From Phycisphaera sp. (GTDB lineage Bacteria; Planctomycetota; Phycisphaerae; Phycisphaerales; Phycisphaeraceae), in assembly GCA_028285385.1 (NCBI GenBank), contig JANQPR010000154.1, positions 51,628 to 115,627 of the forward strand: 64,000 nucleotides of DNA. Direction: 5' to 3'. Shown piece by piece: positions 1-12,035 of this stretch (the first letter of the stretch is position 1; every line of letters begins with the position of its first letter). The position numbers and the translations under genes are program-made. A model generated the notes under the pieces. The model was not told the origin of the DNA. It was given only the letters and a program-made list of their open reading frames with translations, and made no database searches.

Positions 1-175
1 ACTCGGCGACCGCATCGGCCCCGCCGCCGTGTTGGGTCCACACGCGTTCGCCACCGATCGCAAAGGGTTGCCCGTCGTCGAACCCGTCTTCGAACACGGG
101 TTCTCCGGCGCAAAGCGGTGCCGTCATCAATCCGGCAGCGACGAGCAGCGTGTTTACGAGACGGGGGCGAGGCAT
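1..175 (-). CDS. Secreted protein, N-terminal fragment (runs off the left edge)
   Basis: An open frame on the minus strand begins with ATG at 175 and runs out of the window, giving 58 visible residues. The protein starts MPRPRLVNTLLVAAGLMTA, a clear signal peptide, and continues after the predicted cleavage site as AGEPVFEDGFDDGQPF. That mature start resembles the mature N-termini of the two EF-hand PEP-CTERM proteins at 25323 and 34262 (LTLDFEEGT and FFEDFESGT). It lies 46 bases downstream of the PEP-CTERM gene at 222-923 and is probably co-transcribed with it. This would place a surface-protein unit at the left edge that partly matches modules A and B. Function is unknown. The family assignment is inference from a short stretch. 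Confidence 0.55.
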   Translation of the reverse strand, partial: MPRPRLVNTLLVAAGLMTAPLCAGEPVFEDGFDDGQPFAIGGERVWTQHGGGADAVAE

Positions 176-221
176 GTCGATAACACGGTGAGGGAGAAAA
201 CTAACGGTGATCAATAAACAA

Positions 222-923
222 TCAGACGCGATGGCGGCAAAGCAACATCGCGCCGCCGAGGCCGATCAGGGCCAGCGAGCCGGGCTCGGGCACCGTCTCG
301 ATTACGAGCGACGCAGACGAAGCGTCGAACTCCACGCGTCGAAGCGGAGACGTGCCCAAGTCACGATCCGCGTTGACTCGGAAAAAGACTTCGGACTGGT
401 TGGGGGTCGTCCCGGTGTAGAGCGAGTTGAGGAACGCCACCAGCGTGATTCCGCCAGCTTCTTCCAGACCCGTGGTCTCGAAAGCACCGTTGGTGGTGAA
501 CTCGTCCTCGATGAGGGTCTGAGCCCCGTCGAGTGCGCCCTCGAAGTACAGACTCGTGCCGGTTCCGTCCGGGTTGGTCGTGCTCAGGCCGTAAAGATCA
601 ACTTGGAAAAAACTGTCCGAACGACGATCGGTCACCACCATGCCGAACGTCGCGTCGAGGATCGGCGCGTCCAGCACCGGCAGCGTGAAACCGATGACGG
701 TGTTATAGATGTCGCGGGAACCGACGCTGCCACGGACACCGACCGTGCCCGCGAGTCCGCTGTCGGCCAAGTAGGCGGGCGTGCCGATATCCGACTCGCC
801 GAGGATCGCGTCCTGGGAGTTCAGGGTGGCGTTAAAGATCGCGGCCGAGGCCGAGCCGGTCGCGACAAGCGAGGTGGTCGCGGCCAAAGACAAGAGCAAG
901 GATCTGGAAGCGTGACGGGACAA
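222..923 (-). CDS. PEP-CTERM sorting domain protein
   Basis: A 233-residue exported protein. I chose the TTG start at 923 because a perfect AAGGAGG ribosome site sits six bases upstream (930-936). An upstream in-frame ATG at 971 has no such site. The N-terminus is a signal peptide ending near ATGSASA. The C-terminus VPEPGSLALIGLGGAMLL followed by CRHRV is a classic PEP-CTERM tail (Pro-Glu-Pro, hydrophobic helix, basic end) recognised by exosortases. The body is beta-rich and resembles DNRLRE-type domains, like the first proteins of modules A and B. It follows the LacI gene at 1001-2041 on the same strand, so it is likely under the same promoter and operators. Probable role: cell-surface or extracellular-matrix protein. 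The ligand is unknown. Confidence 0.85.
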   Translation of the reverse strand: MSRHASRSLLLSLAATTSLVATGSASAAIFNATLNSQDAILGESDIGTPAYLADSGLAGTVGVRGSVGSRDIYNTVIGFTLPVLDAPILDATFGMVVTDRRSDSFFQVDLYGLSTTNPDGTGTSLYFEGALDGAQTLIEDEFTTNGAFETTGLEEAGGITLVAFLNSLYTGTTPNQSEVFFRVNADRDLGTSPLRRVEFDASSASLVIETVPEPGSLALIGLGGAMLLCRHRV

Positions 924-929
924 TGTAAA

Positions 930-936
930 CCTCCTT
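930..936 (-). promoter_or_regulatory. Ribosome binding site that fixes a TTG start
   Basis: AAGGAGG on the minus strand, six bases before TTG at 923. It decides the start of the PEP-CTERM gene in favour of TTG over the upstream ATG at 971. Confidence 0.7.
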
Positions 937-1000
937 GAAGAAACAGGAAAAGAACCAGAAAACCGACGCATCCACCGGCCGAGCGGCCGGTGACTCACCG

Positions 1001-2041
1001 TCACCCGCCGTCGGGGGGGACGACGGACTGACGGGAAATCAACTCGACGGGCAGTTCGGTCACGCGCGGCGGCGTTTCGTCGGACTTGGCGAGCAGACGC
1101 ATGAGGTAATCGACCGCGAGCCCCGAGAGCCGGTCCCAAGGCAGGGCGACGGACGTGAGCGCCGGGATCATCCGGTCGCCGTTCGCGTCGTCGTTGAACG
1201 TGACAAAACTCAGGTCGCGCGGGCACATAACGCCGCGGTCGGCGAGTTCGTGCATCAGGCTCATCGTTGTGTGCTGGGCGTAGCCGACCACCGCGGTGGG
1301 ACGCTCGGCGGGGTCGGTTTCGAGCAGCCGCCGGCACCACTCGGGCCGTGCCAGCTCCCAGACCTGTCCCTCGCCCAGCCCGGCCTCGCGCATCTGATCG
1401 CGGTAGCCACGCAGCCGATCCCGGTAGCTGTAGTGGTCGAGATCGCCGATGCCCGGCGGCAGGTAGAAGACGATCCGGCGGTGGCCGTGCTCGAGCAAGT
1501 GCCGGGTCGCCGACCGGGTCCCGGCGTATTCCTCGAACAGAATCTGAGGCAGATCCAACTCGGAATCGAGGTTCAACAGGACCAGCGGCAACCCGGAGTT
1601 GGCAGAGAACTCGTCTAAGCCGAGCGGGCTGGGGGCGATGGCGAACGCGCCGTCGATCCGCCCGTCCAGCAGCCGGGCGCTCCAATCTTCACAAGGCCCC
1701 AGGGCCGGCGTCAGCATCATGTCGTGCCGACAGCTCTGCAGGGCCTCGGCGATCATTGAGGCGTTCCGCATGTCTTGGGAGAAGGGGGTGACCCGGTTGT
1801 AGAGGAACGCGACGCATTGGGTTCGGTTGTTGGCAAGCATCCGCCCGCGCCAGTTCGGCCGGTACCCCACACGCTTGGCCTCCCGAATGATGCGTTGCCG
1901 CGTCTCTTCACGGAGCGGACAGTTTTCGGGACCACGGCTCAAAGCCAGACTCACCGCACCTTTGGACACGCCACAGGCCGCAGCAATTTCCGCCTGGGTG
2001 GACATCGCACGACTCGAGTTTGGAGCGGAGGTTTCAAGCAT
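1001..2041 (-). CDS. LacI-family transcriptional regulator (LacI-1)
   Basis: 346 residues. An N-terminal LacI helix-turn-helix (TQAEIAAACGVSKGAVSLAL, about residues 15-34) and hinge region precede a periplasmic-binding-protein-like effector domain. ATG at 2041 is taken as the start. ATG at 2005 (MSTQAEI) is possible and lies closer to the HTH. It faces away from the GH43/sulfatase/beta-galactosidase operon and is followed by a PEP-CTERM gene. Its near-consensus promoter carries AACCGGT sites just downstream of the -10 box, as expected for autorepression. The effector is probably a sugar released from the polysaccharide attacked by the divergent operon, which is inference from context. Confidence 0.93.
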   Translation of the reverse strand: MLETSAPNSSRAMSTQAEIAAACGVSKGAVSLALSRGPENCPLREETRQRIIREAKRVGYRPNWRGRMLANNRTQCVAFLYNRVTPFSQDMRNASMIAEALQSCRHDMMLTPALGPCEDWSARLLDGRIDGAFAIAPSPLGLDEFSANSGLPLVLLNLDSELDLPQILFEEYAGTRSATRHLLEHGHRRIVFYLPPGIGDLDHYSYRDRLRGYRDQMREAGLGEGQVWELARPEWCRRLLETDPAERPTAVVGYAQHTTMSLMHELADRGVMCPRDLSFVTFNDDANGDRMIPALTSVALPWDRLSGLAVDYLMRLLAKSDETPPRVTELPVELISRQSVVPPDGG

Positions 2042-2066
2042 GGGACATGAATCGGCAAGTGATTTG

Positions 2067-2094
2067 AACCGGTAATCTTGATTACTAACCGGTT
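2067..2094. promoter_or_regulatory. Candidate LacI-1 operator pair (AACCGGT repeats)
   Basis: AACCGGTA at 2067-2074 and the palindrome AACCGGTT at 2087-2094, exactly 20 bp apart, with the inverted repeat GTAATC-TT-GATTAC between them (2072-2085). They lie in the divergent region between LacI-1 and the GH43 operon, right after the -10 box of the LacI-1 promoter. Assignment to LacI-1 is inference. Confidence 0.55.
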
Positions 2095-2096
2095 TA

Positions 2097-2124
2097 ATTA
2101 TACACTATCCGTGACTTTTGTCAA
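2097..2124 (-). promoter_or_regulatory. Sigma70-type promoter of LacI-1
   Basis: On the minus strand TTGACA (2119-2124), 16-base spacer, TATAAT (2097-2102). Both boxes match the consensus exactly. Transcription would begin near 2090, inside the AACCGGTT palindrome, about 50 bases before the start codon. Confidence 0.7.
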
Positions 2125-2251
2125 GCCGACACGCATCCACGATGTCGAATCTGCTGCGTCTCCCCGAGTCCGGGGTTTCGGCTGCGAAATGGCCGTGAAC
2201 GCCGTTCTTGGCTGATGGCGACGGCAAGACTCTTTGAGGGATTTCTGAGAC

Positions 2252-3352
2252 ATGACCCAACCGGCCGCGTTGAGTTCCGGGCCGGAGGCGCCGAGCGGAC
2301 CGCCGAGCGGCATCCAGCAGCCCGCCGCACAAACGATGGACCGGGAGGCAAATCCCATCGATTGGCCTGACGCCCGGTTGCTCTGCCCCGGAGATATCTG
2401 GCGGGATACGTCCGGCGAGGTCATCCAAGCCCATGGCGGCGGAATCCTTCGGCACGGCGGCGCCTACTACTGGTTCGGCGAGGACAAGTCCGGCCCAACC
2501 ACGCTCAACGCGCGAAACGCAGCCCGGGTGCCATTCCGGGGCATCCGGGCTTATCGCTCAACCGACCTGGTGGCGTGGCACCCGCTGGGTACCGTGCTGC
2601 ATCCAGCTGACGACGATCCGTCGCATCCGCTGCATCCCTCAAAGGTCGTGGAACGCCCGAAGGTGATCTACAACGACGCCGGCGATCACTTCGTGATGTG
2701 GTTCAAGGCCGGCGGCGCGGATTACGAATACATGCACCTGGGCGTGGCCACCAGCCGGGCCATCGCCGGGCCCTACCAGTTTCGCCACGCCGGGCCGCCC
2801 AACGGCCTGCGAGCGGGCGACTTCGCGGTGCAACGCGACGCCGACGGCTCGGCGTACCTCATCCACCCCAGCGATCGCTTTTCGGTCATGATCGTGGCCC
2901 GGCTCAACGACGCGGCGACGGGTGTCAGCGGGGAACTGAGCCGGGTCTTGCGCTCGTCGGGCGGGTACGAGGGGCACGAAGCGCCGGCGGTGTTCCAACG
3001 GGACGGGCGCTGGTACATGATCACCTCGCGAGTTTCGGGCTGGGCCCCCAATCCTTGCCGCGTGTGTGTTGCCGAGCGGCTGACCGGGCCATGGGAAGTC
3101 ATGGGCGAGCTTTGCGACCCACAAGAAACATCCGATACGTTCGCTTCCCAGCCGGCCTGCGTGCTCCAGCCCGACACGCGGAACGGTACGTGCATTTACG
3201 TGGGCGACCGCTGGAGCCGCGAATCGCTGGGCGATTCGCGCTACGTCTGGCTGCCGCTGGTTTGGGAGGGCGATCGACCTTGGTTACGGTGGCAGGAACG
3301 CTGGTCTCCGCATGACCACACCATCGGAGTCGATTCGCTTGGCTGCCCGTGA
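2252..3352 (+). CDS. GH43-family glycosidase, exo-beta-1,3-galactanase-like
   Basis: 366 residues, predicted five-bladed beta-propeller. The motifs AHGGGIL (60-66) and YYWFGE (72-77), Glu134 in VVERPKV and Glu243 in GHEAPAVF match the pattern of GH43 exo-beta-1,3-galactanases, where two such glutamates are catalytic or substrate-binding. No signal peptide is seen, so the enzyme is probably intracellular. The first 30 residues are low-complexity, and ATG at 2336 is an alternative start. It is the first gene of a plus-strand operon with a sulfatase, whose start lies inside it, and a GH2 beta-galactosidase. This points to a sulfated, galactose-containing glycan. Subfamily assignment is from motif memory. 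Confidence 0.8.
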   Translation: MTQPAALSSGPEAPSGPPSGIQQPAAQTMDREANPIDWPDARLLCPGDIWRDTSGEVIQAHGGGILRHGGAYYWFGEDKSGPTTLNARNAARVPFRGIRAYRSTDLVAWHPLGTVLHPADDDPSHPLHPSKVVERPKVIYNDAGDHFVMWFKAGGADYEYMHLGVATSRAIAGPYQFRHAGPPNGLRAGDFAVQRDADGSAYLIHPSDRFSVMIVARLNDAATGVSGELSRVLRSSGGYEGHEAPAVFQRDGRWYMITSRVSGWAPNPCRVCVAERLTGPWEVMGELCDPQETSDTFASQPACVLQPDTRNGTCIYVGDRWSRESLGDSRYVWLPLVWEGDRPWLRWQERWSPHDHTIGVDSLGCP

Positions 3353-4811
3353 TGTCTCAATCCGTCCGACGCACGTGCTGTTGATCGTCATCGACGACCT
3401 GGGCTGGGCCGACCTTTCGTGCTACGGGAGCAGCTTCTACGAGACGCCCCGGCTCGACGCACTGGCGCGCCGCGGCGTGCGATTTACGGACGCCTATGCG
3501 ACCAGCCCCGTTTGCTCGCCGACCCGTGCGTCGATCCTCACCGGGCGCTACCCCGCGCGCGTAGGCATTACCAACTGGATACCCGGCAACCCCTGGGGCC
3601 GGCTCGTGGGCGCGCCTTTCTTCCACGCGCTGCCACGATCCGAGGTGACGGTTGCAGCGGCCCTACGCGACGCGGGCTATCGCACCGCCCACATCGGTAA
3701 GTGGCACCTGGGCGGCGATGGCCACGGGCCCCGCGACTTCGGCTTCGACCTCAACGTCGGCGGGTGCCACCTCGGCCACCCCCCTTCCTACTTCAGCCCG
3801 TACCGGAACCCGGCCCTAAGCGACGGACCGGACGGCGAATATCTCACCGATCGCCTGACTGATGAAGCTCTCACCCTGCTTGCCGAACACGCCGATGGCG
3901 GGCCGCATGACGACGAGCCGTTGTTCCTGAACCTGTGGCACTACGCCGTGCATACGCCGATCCAAGCCCCGGCCGACCTGATCGAGAAGTTCCGGCACAA
4001 AGCGGTGTCACTCGGTCTCGACTCTGACGCGGCCCTAGTCGAAGGCGAAGCGTTTCCCTGCCTGCATAAAAAAGACCAACGCCTCATCCGCCGAATCGTG
4101 CAGTCCGACCCTGCTTACGCCGCGATGATCGAGAACCTCGACATCAACATCGGCCGCTTGCTTGATGGTTTGGCGCAACTCGGCTTGGCCGACGATACGA
4201 TCATCCTTTTCACCTCCGACAACGGCGGGCTGTCGACCGCGGAAGGCTCGCCGACCTGTAATGCGCCGCTGAGCGAGGGCAAGGGTTGGATGGCCGAAGG
4301 AGGCAACCGCGTCTGCCTGCTGGCGGCCGGGGCGGGGGTCACCGCCGTCGGCTCGACCTGTCGCACCGCCGTAACCAGCGCCGACCTAATGCCCACAATG
4401 CTCGAGGCCGTCGGCGTTGACCTACCTGAGGGTGTCCTTCTCGACGGGCGCTCGTTCCTGCCGGCCCTTCACGGCGACACGCTCGATGACACGGCCATCT
4501 TCTGGCACTACCCGCACTACTCCAACCAGGGCGGTACGCCGGCCTGCGCGATCCGCAGCGGGGAACACAAACTGATCGAATACTTCGAAGACAGCCGGCC
4601 CGAGTTATTCCACCTCCCCAGCGACCCCGGCGAACAACACAACTTGGCCCCCACCGAGCCGGCCCAATGCCAAGCCTTGCACGACCAACTGCGGCGGTGG
4701 AGGACGAACCTCGAAGCCCATATCCCCGGACATAACCCGTTCTACCACGAGATGCTTAAGGGTAGCCGGCCTTGCCCTGACGACTACGGCCATTTGCCGG
4801 GTGACGATTAG
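3312..4811 (+). CDS. Sulfatase (type I, Cys-type)
   Basis: 499 residues of the alkaline-phosphatase superfamily. Asp residues near the N-terminus (IVIDDLGWADL) bind calcium. The activation motif CSPTRASILTGR has Cys68 as the residue converted to formylglycine. The conserved GKWHLGG and FTSDNGG motifs follow. It hydrolyses sulfate esters, probably on sugars. The start overlaps the end of the GH43 gene by 41 bases, which implies coupled translation. There is no signal peptide, unlike many secreted planctomycete sulfatases, so a cytoplasmic site is likely. No formylglycine-generating enzyme is encoded in this window and one must lie elsewhere. The exact sulfated sugar cannot be told from sequence. 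Confidence 0.93.
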   Translation: MTTPSESIRLAARDVSIRPTHVLLIVIDDLGWADLSCYGSSFYETPRLDALARRGVRFTDAYATSPVCSPTRASILTGRYPARVGITNWIPGNPWGRLVGAPFFHALPRSEVTVAAALRDAGYRTAHIGKWHLGGDGHGPRDFGFDLNVGGCHLGHPPSYFSPYRNPALSDGPDGEYLTDRLTDEALTLLAEHADGGPHDDEPLFLNLWHYAVHTPIQAPADLIEKFRHKAVSLGLDSDAALVEGEAFPCLHKKDQRLIRRIVQSDPAYAAMIENLDINIGRLLDGLAQLGLADDTIILFTSDNGGLSTAEGSPTCNAPLSEGKGWMAEGGNRVCLLAAGAGVTAVGSTCRTAVTSADLMPTMLEAVGVDLPEGVLLDGRSFLPALHGDTLDDTAIFWHYPHYSNQGGTPACAIRSGEHKLIEYFEDSRPELFHLPSDPGEQHNLAPTEPAQCQALHDQLRRWRTNLEAHIPGHNPFYHEMLKGSRPCPDDYGHLPGDD

Positions 4812-4932
4812 TTTCCCGCGAGACTGCAACTCCCTCGCCCCATGAACCAACCGATTGACTCGTTGAACACGCTCGGACGCAGAAGAAGCCAACCCCAAGG
4901 TCAGTTCGGTTTTACATCTGGCCACCAAGTAG

Positions 4933-8178
<3,246 letters not shown>

Positions 8179-8253
8179 GAGCGCAGGCCCATTTGTACAG
8201 CGTGTCGAGGAGGCATCCGGTGCTACGGACTCCACCGAAAAGTGGCGCTTCTT

Positions 8254-9624
8254 CTAAGTGATTGTGCTCGATGCGGTGGATGAAGCCGAGGTCGCGGATG
8301 TGGCGGGTGGCGGCGGGATGGTGCCGGTCAAGAAGGGGTCGTCAAGCTCTCTCATGTGCTCGAAGAGCTTGTTTTTCAAGGTAGACAGAACCATCTGGTG
8401 CTCGGCCGACTCCGCCAGGTTATGGGCCTGGGCCGGATCAAACCAAAGGTCATAAAGCAAGTCTTGGCCGACGGGCGATCGGGCGTATCCGAGATCGCAG
8501 AGCCAGTTGTTGGTCGGACCCGGATCGACAATCCGCAGGTAAGGCCCCGGGCCACGTCGGGTATAGCGATAGCGTTCGGTGCGGATCGACCGCTGAGGGT
8601 CGGCCGTCAAACAGTGATACCCCTGCTCGCCGTACACCGCATCACGCAAGCTGCCAGCTTCATTCTGCAGTAGCGGTAAAAGCGACACGCCGTCGAGGTC
8701 GCTCGGCGGCTCGATCCCGGCCAGTTCGCATATCGTCGGGTAGAGGTCCAGGTGTGAAACCAAAGCATCCGACACCCGCCCGCTGTTCCAGGTCACGCCT
8801 TCTGGCCCCCGCAGCAGCAGCATGACGCCTAACCCCTGGTCGGTCAGGTTCCCCTTAGCGTTTGGCCACGCCAAGCCGTGGTCGGTCGTCAAAATGACAA
8901 GTGTGGTTTCAGCAAGCCCGGCCTCGTCGAGCGCATCGAGAACCCGGCCGACTTTTTCGTCAAGCCGCTCGGCGCCGCGACACAGATTCGCGGCGTCGGC
9001 ACGGGTGATCGGAGTGTCGGGGATGCCTGGCGGCGGCTGGCAATACCGCCCATCGGCGTGCTCGGCCTCTTCGATCAGGTCGGGGTCGTAGCCGTGGGCG
9101 ATGCCGCCGTGGGCGTTGTCGCGGTGGGTTTCGCCGAAACCCACGGAGAGAAAGAACGGCCGATCATGAGCATTTCGATTCAATAAAAAGTTCACCGCAG
9201 CATCCGCAGTGGTGGCGGGTTGGTGCCCCCCCTGATCATCGTGATTCAGCCAGTGGTCATACCCCAACTCGGCGATCGGGTCTGCCCAAGGTGGCCTCGC
9301 GACGTGTTGCATACCCGCGAGTGCTGTTTCGTAGCCTCGGCCGCGGAAAAACCTGGGCAGGTAGCGTGAGTAGTCGTGGAGGGTATAGCCGTACTGAGTC
9401 GACGCCAGCCCGTGCATCCCGCAGCGGTGCGGGTACTGACCGGTCATCAGCGCCGCCCGGCTGGGCGAACAGGTCGGGGCGGCACAGAAAGCCTGACGAA
9501 AAGTGACGCCCTGCTCGGCGAATCGCTGGATCGCGGGCGTGGAAACCGAGAAACCATACGGCTCGACGTAGCGCCCCGTGTCGTGGGAATGTAAGTAGAG
9601 AATATTCAACTGACACAGATCCAT
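8254..9624 (-). CDS. Sulfatase (type I, Cys-type)
   Basis: 456 residues. ATG at 9624 (MDLCQLNILYLHSHDTGR) places the first metal-binding region at the usual distance from the N-terminus. An upstream extension to 9774 lacks sulfatase features. The activation motif is CSPSRAALMTGQYPHR with Cys52. FLSVGFGETHRD and LTTDHGLAWP follow, similar to heparan N-sulfatase-like (sulfamidase-like) members, although substrate assignment is weak. No signal peptide. It converges on the GH2 gene, with 75 bases between the stops. A TACCGGTTAA site upstream resembles the operators at LacI-1 and may put this gene under that regulator. Confidence 0.92.
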   Translation of the reverse strand: MDLCQLNILYLHSHDTGRYVEPYGFSVSTPAIQRFAEQGVTFRQAFCAAPTCSPSRAALMTGQYPHRCGMHGLASTQYGYTLHDYSRYLPRFFRGRGYETALAGMQHVARPPWADPIAELGYDHWLNHDDQGGHQPATTADAAVNFLLNRNAHDRPFFLSVGFGETHRDNAHGGIAHGYDPDLIEEAEHADGRYCQPPPGIPDTPITRADAANLCRGAERLDEKVGRVLDALDEAGLAETTLVILTTDHGLAWPNAKGNLTDQGLGVMLLLRGPEGVTWNSGRVSDALVSHLDLYPTICELAGIEPPSDLDGVSLLPLLQNEAGSLRDAVYGEQGYHCLTADPQRSIRTERYRYTRRGPGPYLRIVDPGPTNNWLCDLGYARSPVGQDLLYDLWFDPAQAHNLAESAEHQMVLSTLKNKLFEHMRELDDPFLTGTIPPPPATSATSASSTASSTIT

Positions 9625-10070
9625 TCTTTGATATCGGGGTTGATAAATGGGGCAAGGAACGAGACTCTCCGGCGACGCTACTATACCGGTTAAGTGCCCC
9701 AAAACCCCCTTTTCGTTCTTTACTACCATGCCTTGGAGCGCGTACTGGAACTTGCCCCAGCCGCCCGTGTGCATCCGGAAGTCGCGCGAGCATCAAGAAA
9801 ACGAATACGACGAAGTGCAGGCCCGCCAGCGTCGCGGGGCGGACGGCGATAGCGGGAGGCACAGGCGAAGCTGCGTTGCACCAATCAGTGATTGGGAGCC
9901 GACGAGGGTCAGGCTGGAACCGGCTCGACTCTGCGGCTACGGCGGATCGCGATCATTTTTTGAGTTGCGGTTTTTTCGCTCGACGGCTCGATCAACCCAC
10001 CTGCGGCCGAAGTATCTAGCAAGCTCGAGCGCTGCGTCACCGAGGAAGCTAGTTCACCCCAAGGCCACAC
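9625..10070. other. Divergent intergenic region between two sulfatases
   Basis: 446 bases without a gene I can support. It holds the candidate operator at 9684-9693. A frame reading toward 9257 on the minus strand has a hydrophobic start but runs out of frame through the sulfatase gene and was not accepted. Confidence 0.5.
9684..9693. promoter_or_regulatory. Candidate LacI-1 operator upstream of a sulfatase
   Basis: TACCGGTTAA on the plus strand, that is TTAACCGGTA toward the sulfatase, which overlaps a possible -10 box TATAGT. It shares the AACCGGT core with the two sites at 2067-2094. The six-base palindrome alone is expected by chance several times in the window, so its position is the main support. 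Confidence 0.35.
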
Positions 10071-11678
10071 ATGCCGAAACCCATGACCGACACTGCACGG
10101 CCGAACCTGCTCCTTATCACTTCCGATCAGCAACACTGGTCGACGCTCGGGACGCTCAACCCGAAGATTCAAACGCCCAACCTCGACCGCCTCGCGGCGG
10201 TGGGCACGAGTTTCACAAGGGCCTATTGTCCCAACCCGACCTGCACGCCGACGCGTGCATCGATCATCACCGGCCAGTACCCCAGCACCCATGGAGCCTT
10301 CACGCTGGGCACCAAACTGCCCGAAGACGCGCTCACGCTTGGTGACTACCTCCGGCCCCTGGGCTATCGCAGCACGCTGATCGGTAAGGCGCACTTTCAG
10401 CCGTTGCGGTCCACCAAGGACTGTCCGAGCGTCGAGGCTTATCCAACGCTCCGGGATCTGGATTTTTGGAAGACGTTCAACGACACGCACACGCCTTGGT
10501 ACGGCTTCGACCACGTTGAGCTGACGCGGAACCACGGCGACGAGGGCCACGCCGGGCAGCACTACGCGATCTGGCTCGAACAGCAAGGGGTTTCGGATTG
10601 GCGCGCCTACTTCGAGCCGAGGCGAGACGGCGTCGCCGAGTCGGACCGCGATGGAGCTTTGGCGCCGCCCCACGAAAAGGGGCCCGAATACGGCTGGCGT
10701 TCCGATATGAGCTGGAAGCTGCCCGAAACCTATCACTACACGGCCTGGACCGGGCAACGCACGATCGCCGCGATCGAAGACGCTCAAAGACAAGGCGTGC
10801 CGTTTTTTGTCTGGTCGAGCTATCACGACCCGCACCCGCCGTACTGTGTGCCCGAGCCTTGGGCATCGATGTACGACCCAGCCGATATGGACGTGGGCCG
10901 CTACGCCGCGGGCGAGTTCGACGACATGCCGCCCCCACACCGGATGACGCGCGACCCCGAAGCAGACTTCCAGGGCTTCAACCTCGACCACCGGGGCAAC
11001 CATGGCTACACCCCGCATGTTGGGGTCTCCGAGGACAGGCTCAAGCGTTGCCAAGCCGTCTACTACGGGATGATTTCGTTCATGGACCACTGGATCGGTC
11101 AGACGCTCGACCGGCTCGAGTCGCTCGGCATCCTGGACAACACGCTGATCGTGTTCACCTCCGACCACGGGCACTTCCTAGGGCAGCACGGTTTGGTGGC
11201 CAAAGGCCCGTTCCATTACGAAGACGTGATCCGTGTGCCGATGCTTGCCGCGTTTGGAGACCGGATTCCTCGCGGTGAAACGACGACGAACCTGCAATCG
11301 CTGGTCGACTTGGCGCCGACGTTTCTAGACGCGGCCGGCGCTTCAAAGGTCCCCCGGGCGATGCAGGGCCGCAGCCAGCTCGCGGCGTGGATGGGCGACC
11401 GGCCTGAGAAGCGAAGAGCGTGGGCGATGATCGAAAATCATCACAACGATTCCGACGCGGTGCACCTGCGGACACTGGTGACCGACCGCTACAAACTCAC
11501 GGTGTACCGCGGACGGTCTTGGGGCGAGTTGTTCGATCTGCACGAAGACCCGCACGAGCTCCGCAACCGCTTCGACGACCCCGGCTATGGCCAGGTGCGT
11601 GCCGCGATGATGGAGCGGCTCGTGCAGGCCGACCTGGAGCGCGAGCCCGCGCCGATGGAACGCGTTTCCGGAGCGTGA
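10071..11678 (+). CDS. Sulfatase (type I, Cys-type)
   Basis: 535 residues. The N-terminus PNLLLITSDQQHWSTLG carries the first metal ligands. Activation motif CTPTRASIITGQYPS with Cys58. VFTSDHGHFLGQHG carries the second metal site and the C-terminus has the usual YKLTVYRG region. The form SDQQ...LGQHG is common in choline-sulfatase-like and N-sulfoglucosamine-like branches as well as in polysaccharide sulfatases, so the substrate is open. No signal peptide. Start ATG at 10071, with ATG at 10083 an alternative. It stands alone on the plus strand and diverges from the sulfatase at 8254-9624. Confidence 0.92.
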   Translation: MPKPMTDTARPNLLLITSDQQHWSTLGTLNPKIQTPNLDRLAAVGTSFTRAYCPNPTCTPTRASIITGQYPSTHGAFTLGTKLPEDALTLGDYLRPLGYRSTLIGKAHFQPLRSTKDCPSVEAYPTLRDLDFWKTFNDTHTPWYGFDHVELTRNHGDEGHAGQHYAIWLEQQGVSDWRAYFEPRRDGVAESDRDGALAPPHEKGPEYGWRSDMSWKLPETYHYTAWTGQRTIAAIEDAQRQGVPFFVWSSYHDPHPPYCVPEPWASMYDPADMDVGRYAAGEFDDMPPPHRMTRDPEADFQGFNLDHRGNHGYTPHVGVSEDRLKRCQAVYYGMISFMDHWIGQTLDRLESLGILDNTLIVFTSDHGHFLGQHGLVAKGPFHYEDVIRVPMLAAFGDRIPRGETTTNLQSLVDLAPTFLDAAGASKVPRAMQGRSQLAAWMGDRPEKRRAWAMIENHHNDSDAVHLRTLVTDRYKLTVYRGRSWGELFDLHEDPHELRNRFDDPGYGQVRAAMMERLVQADLEREPAPMERVSGA

Positions 11679-12035
11679 TCGGGCCTTGTGGAATAGCGGA
11701 GGGCAAGCGGTTTGTGGTGGCCGATCTCGATCCGTTCCAAAGTGTCGGCGCATCATTGTGATTATCGCTTGTTCGCAACTCGCGACCTGATTTGCCCAAA
11801 GCGTGTATTTCTGACAAGCAAAATGCAACACGAATGCAGCCCAGCAAACCCCGTAGAATACGACTGCACCCTTCCCTGAAGGCATGCAACCGGCTCCCTG
11901 ACAACTGACTCAATCAAGCTTCCTTAGCAGAGCGCCAGCATTTTAAAGCCGCGAGCCGGTCGTATTACTTCAGCACCCCACCGAACTCAGACCGGCAGCC
12001 GATCCAGCCGGTAGAGTCCCGGCGTGAATCGATCG
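11679..12035. other. Intergenic region, no gene recognised
   Basis: 357 bases between the sulfatase and the transposase remnant. I see no convincing reading frame, promoter or terminator. Base composition is more AT-rich than the genes around it, consistent with decayed sequence. Confidence 0.4.

Noticed and set aside
222..1685. A 487-codon minus-strand frame covering the PEP-CTERM gene and half of LacI-1
   Set aside because: Its first half is an arginine-rich out-of-frame reading of LacI-1. The PEP-CTERM gene has its own ribosome site and TTG start at 923.
9909..11174. Long open frame opposite the sulfatase at 10071
   Set aside because: The plus strand has all sulfatase motifs. The opposite frame is a by-product of GC-rich codon usage with no family features.
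11343..11885. Minus-strand frame running from the intergenic region into the sulfatase
   Set aside because: A short hydrophobic start but no family. Most of it is complementary to the sulfatase.
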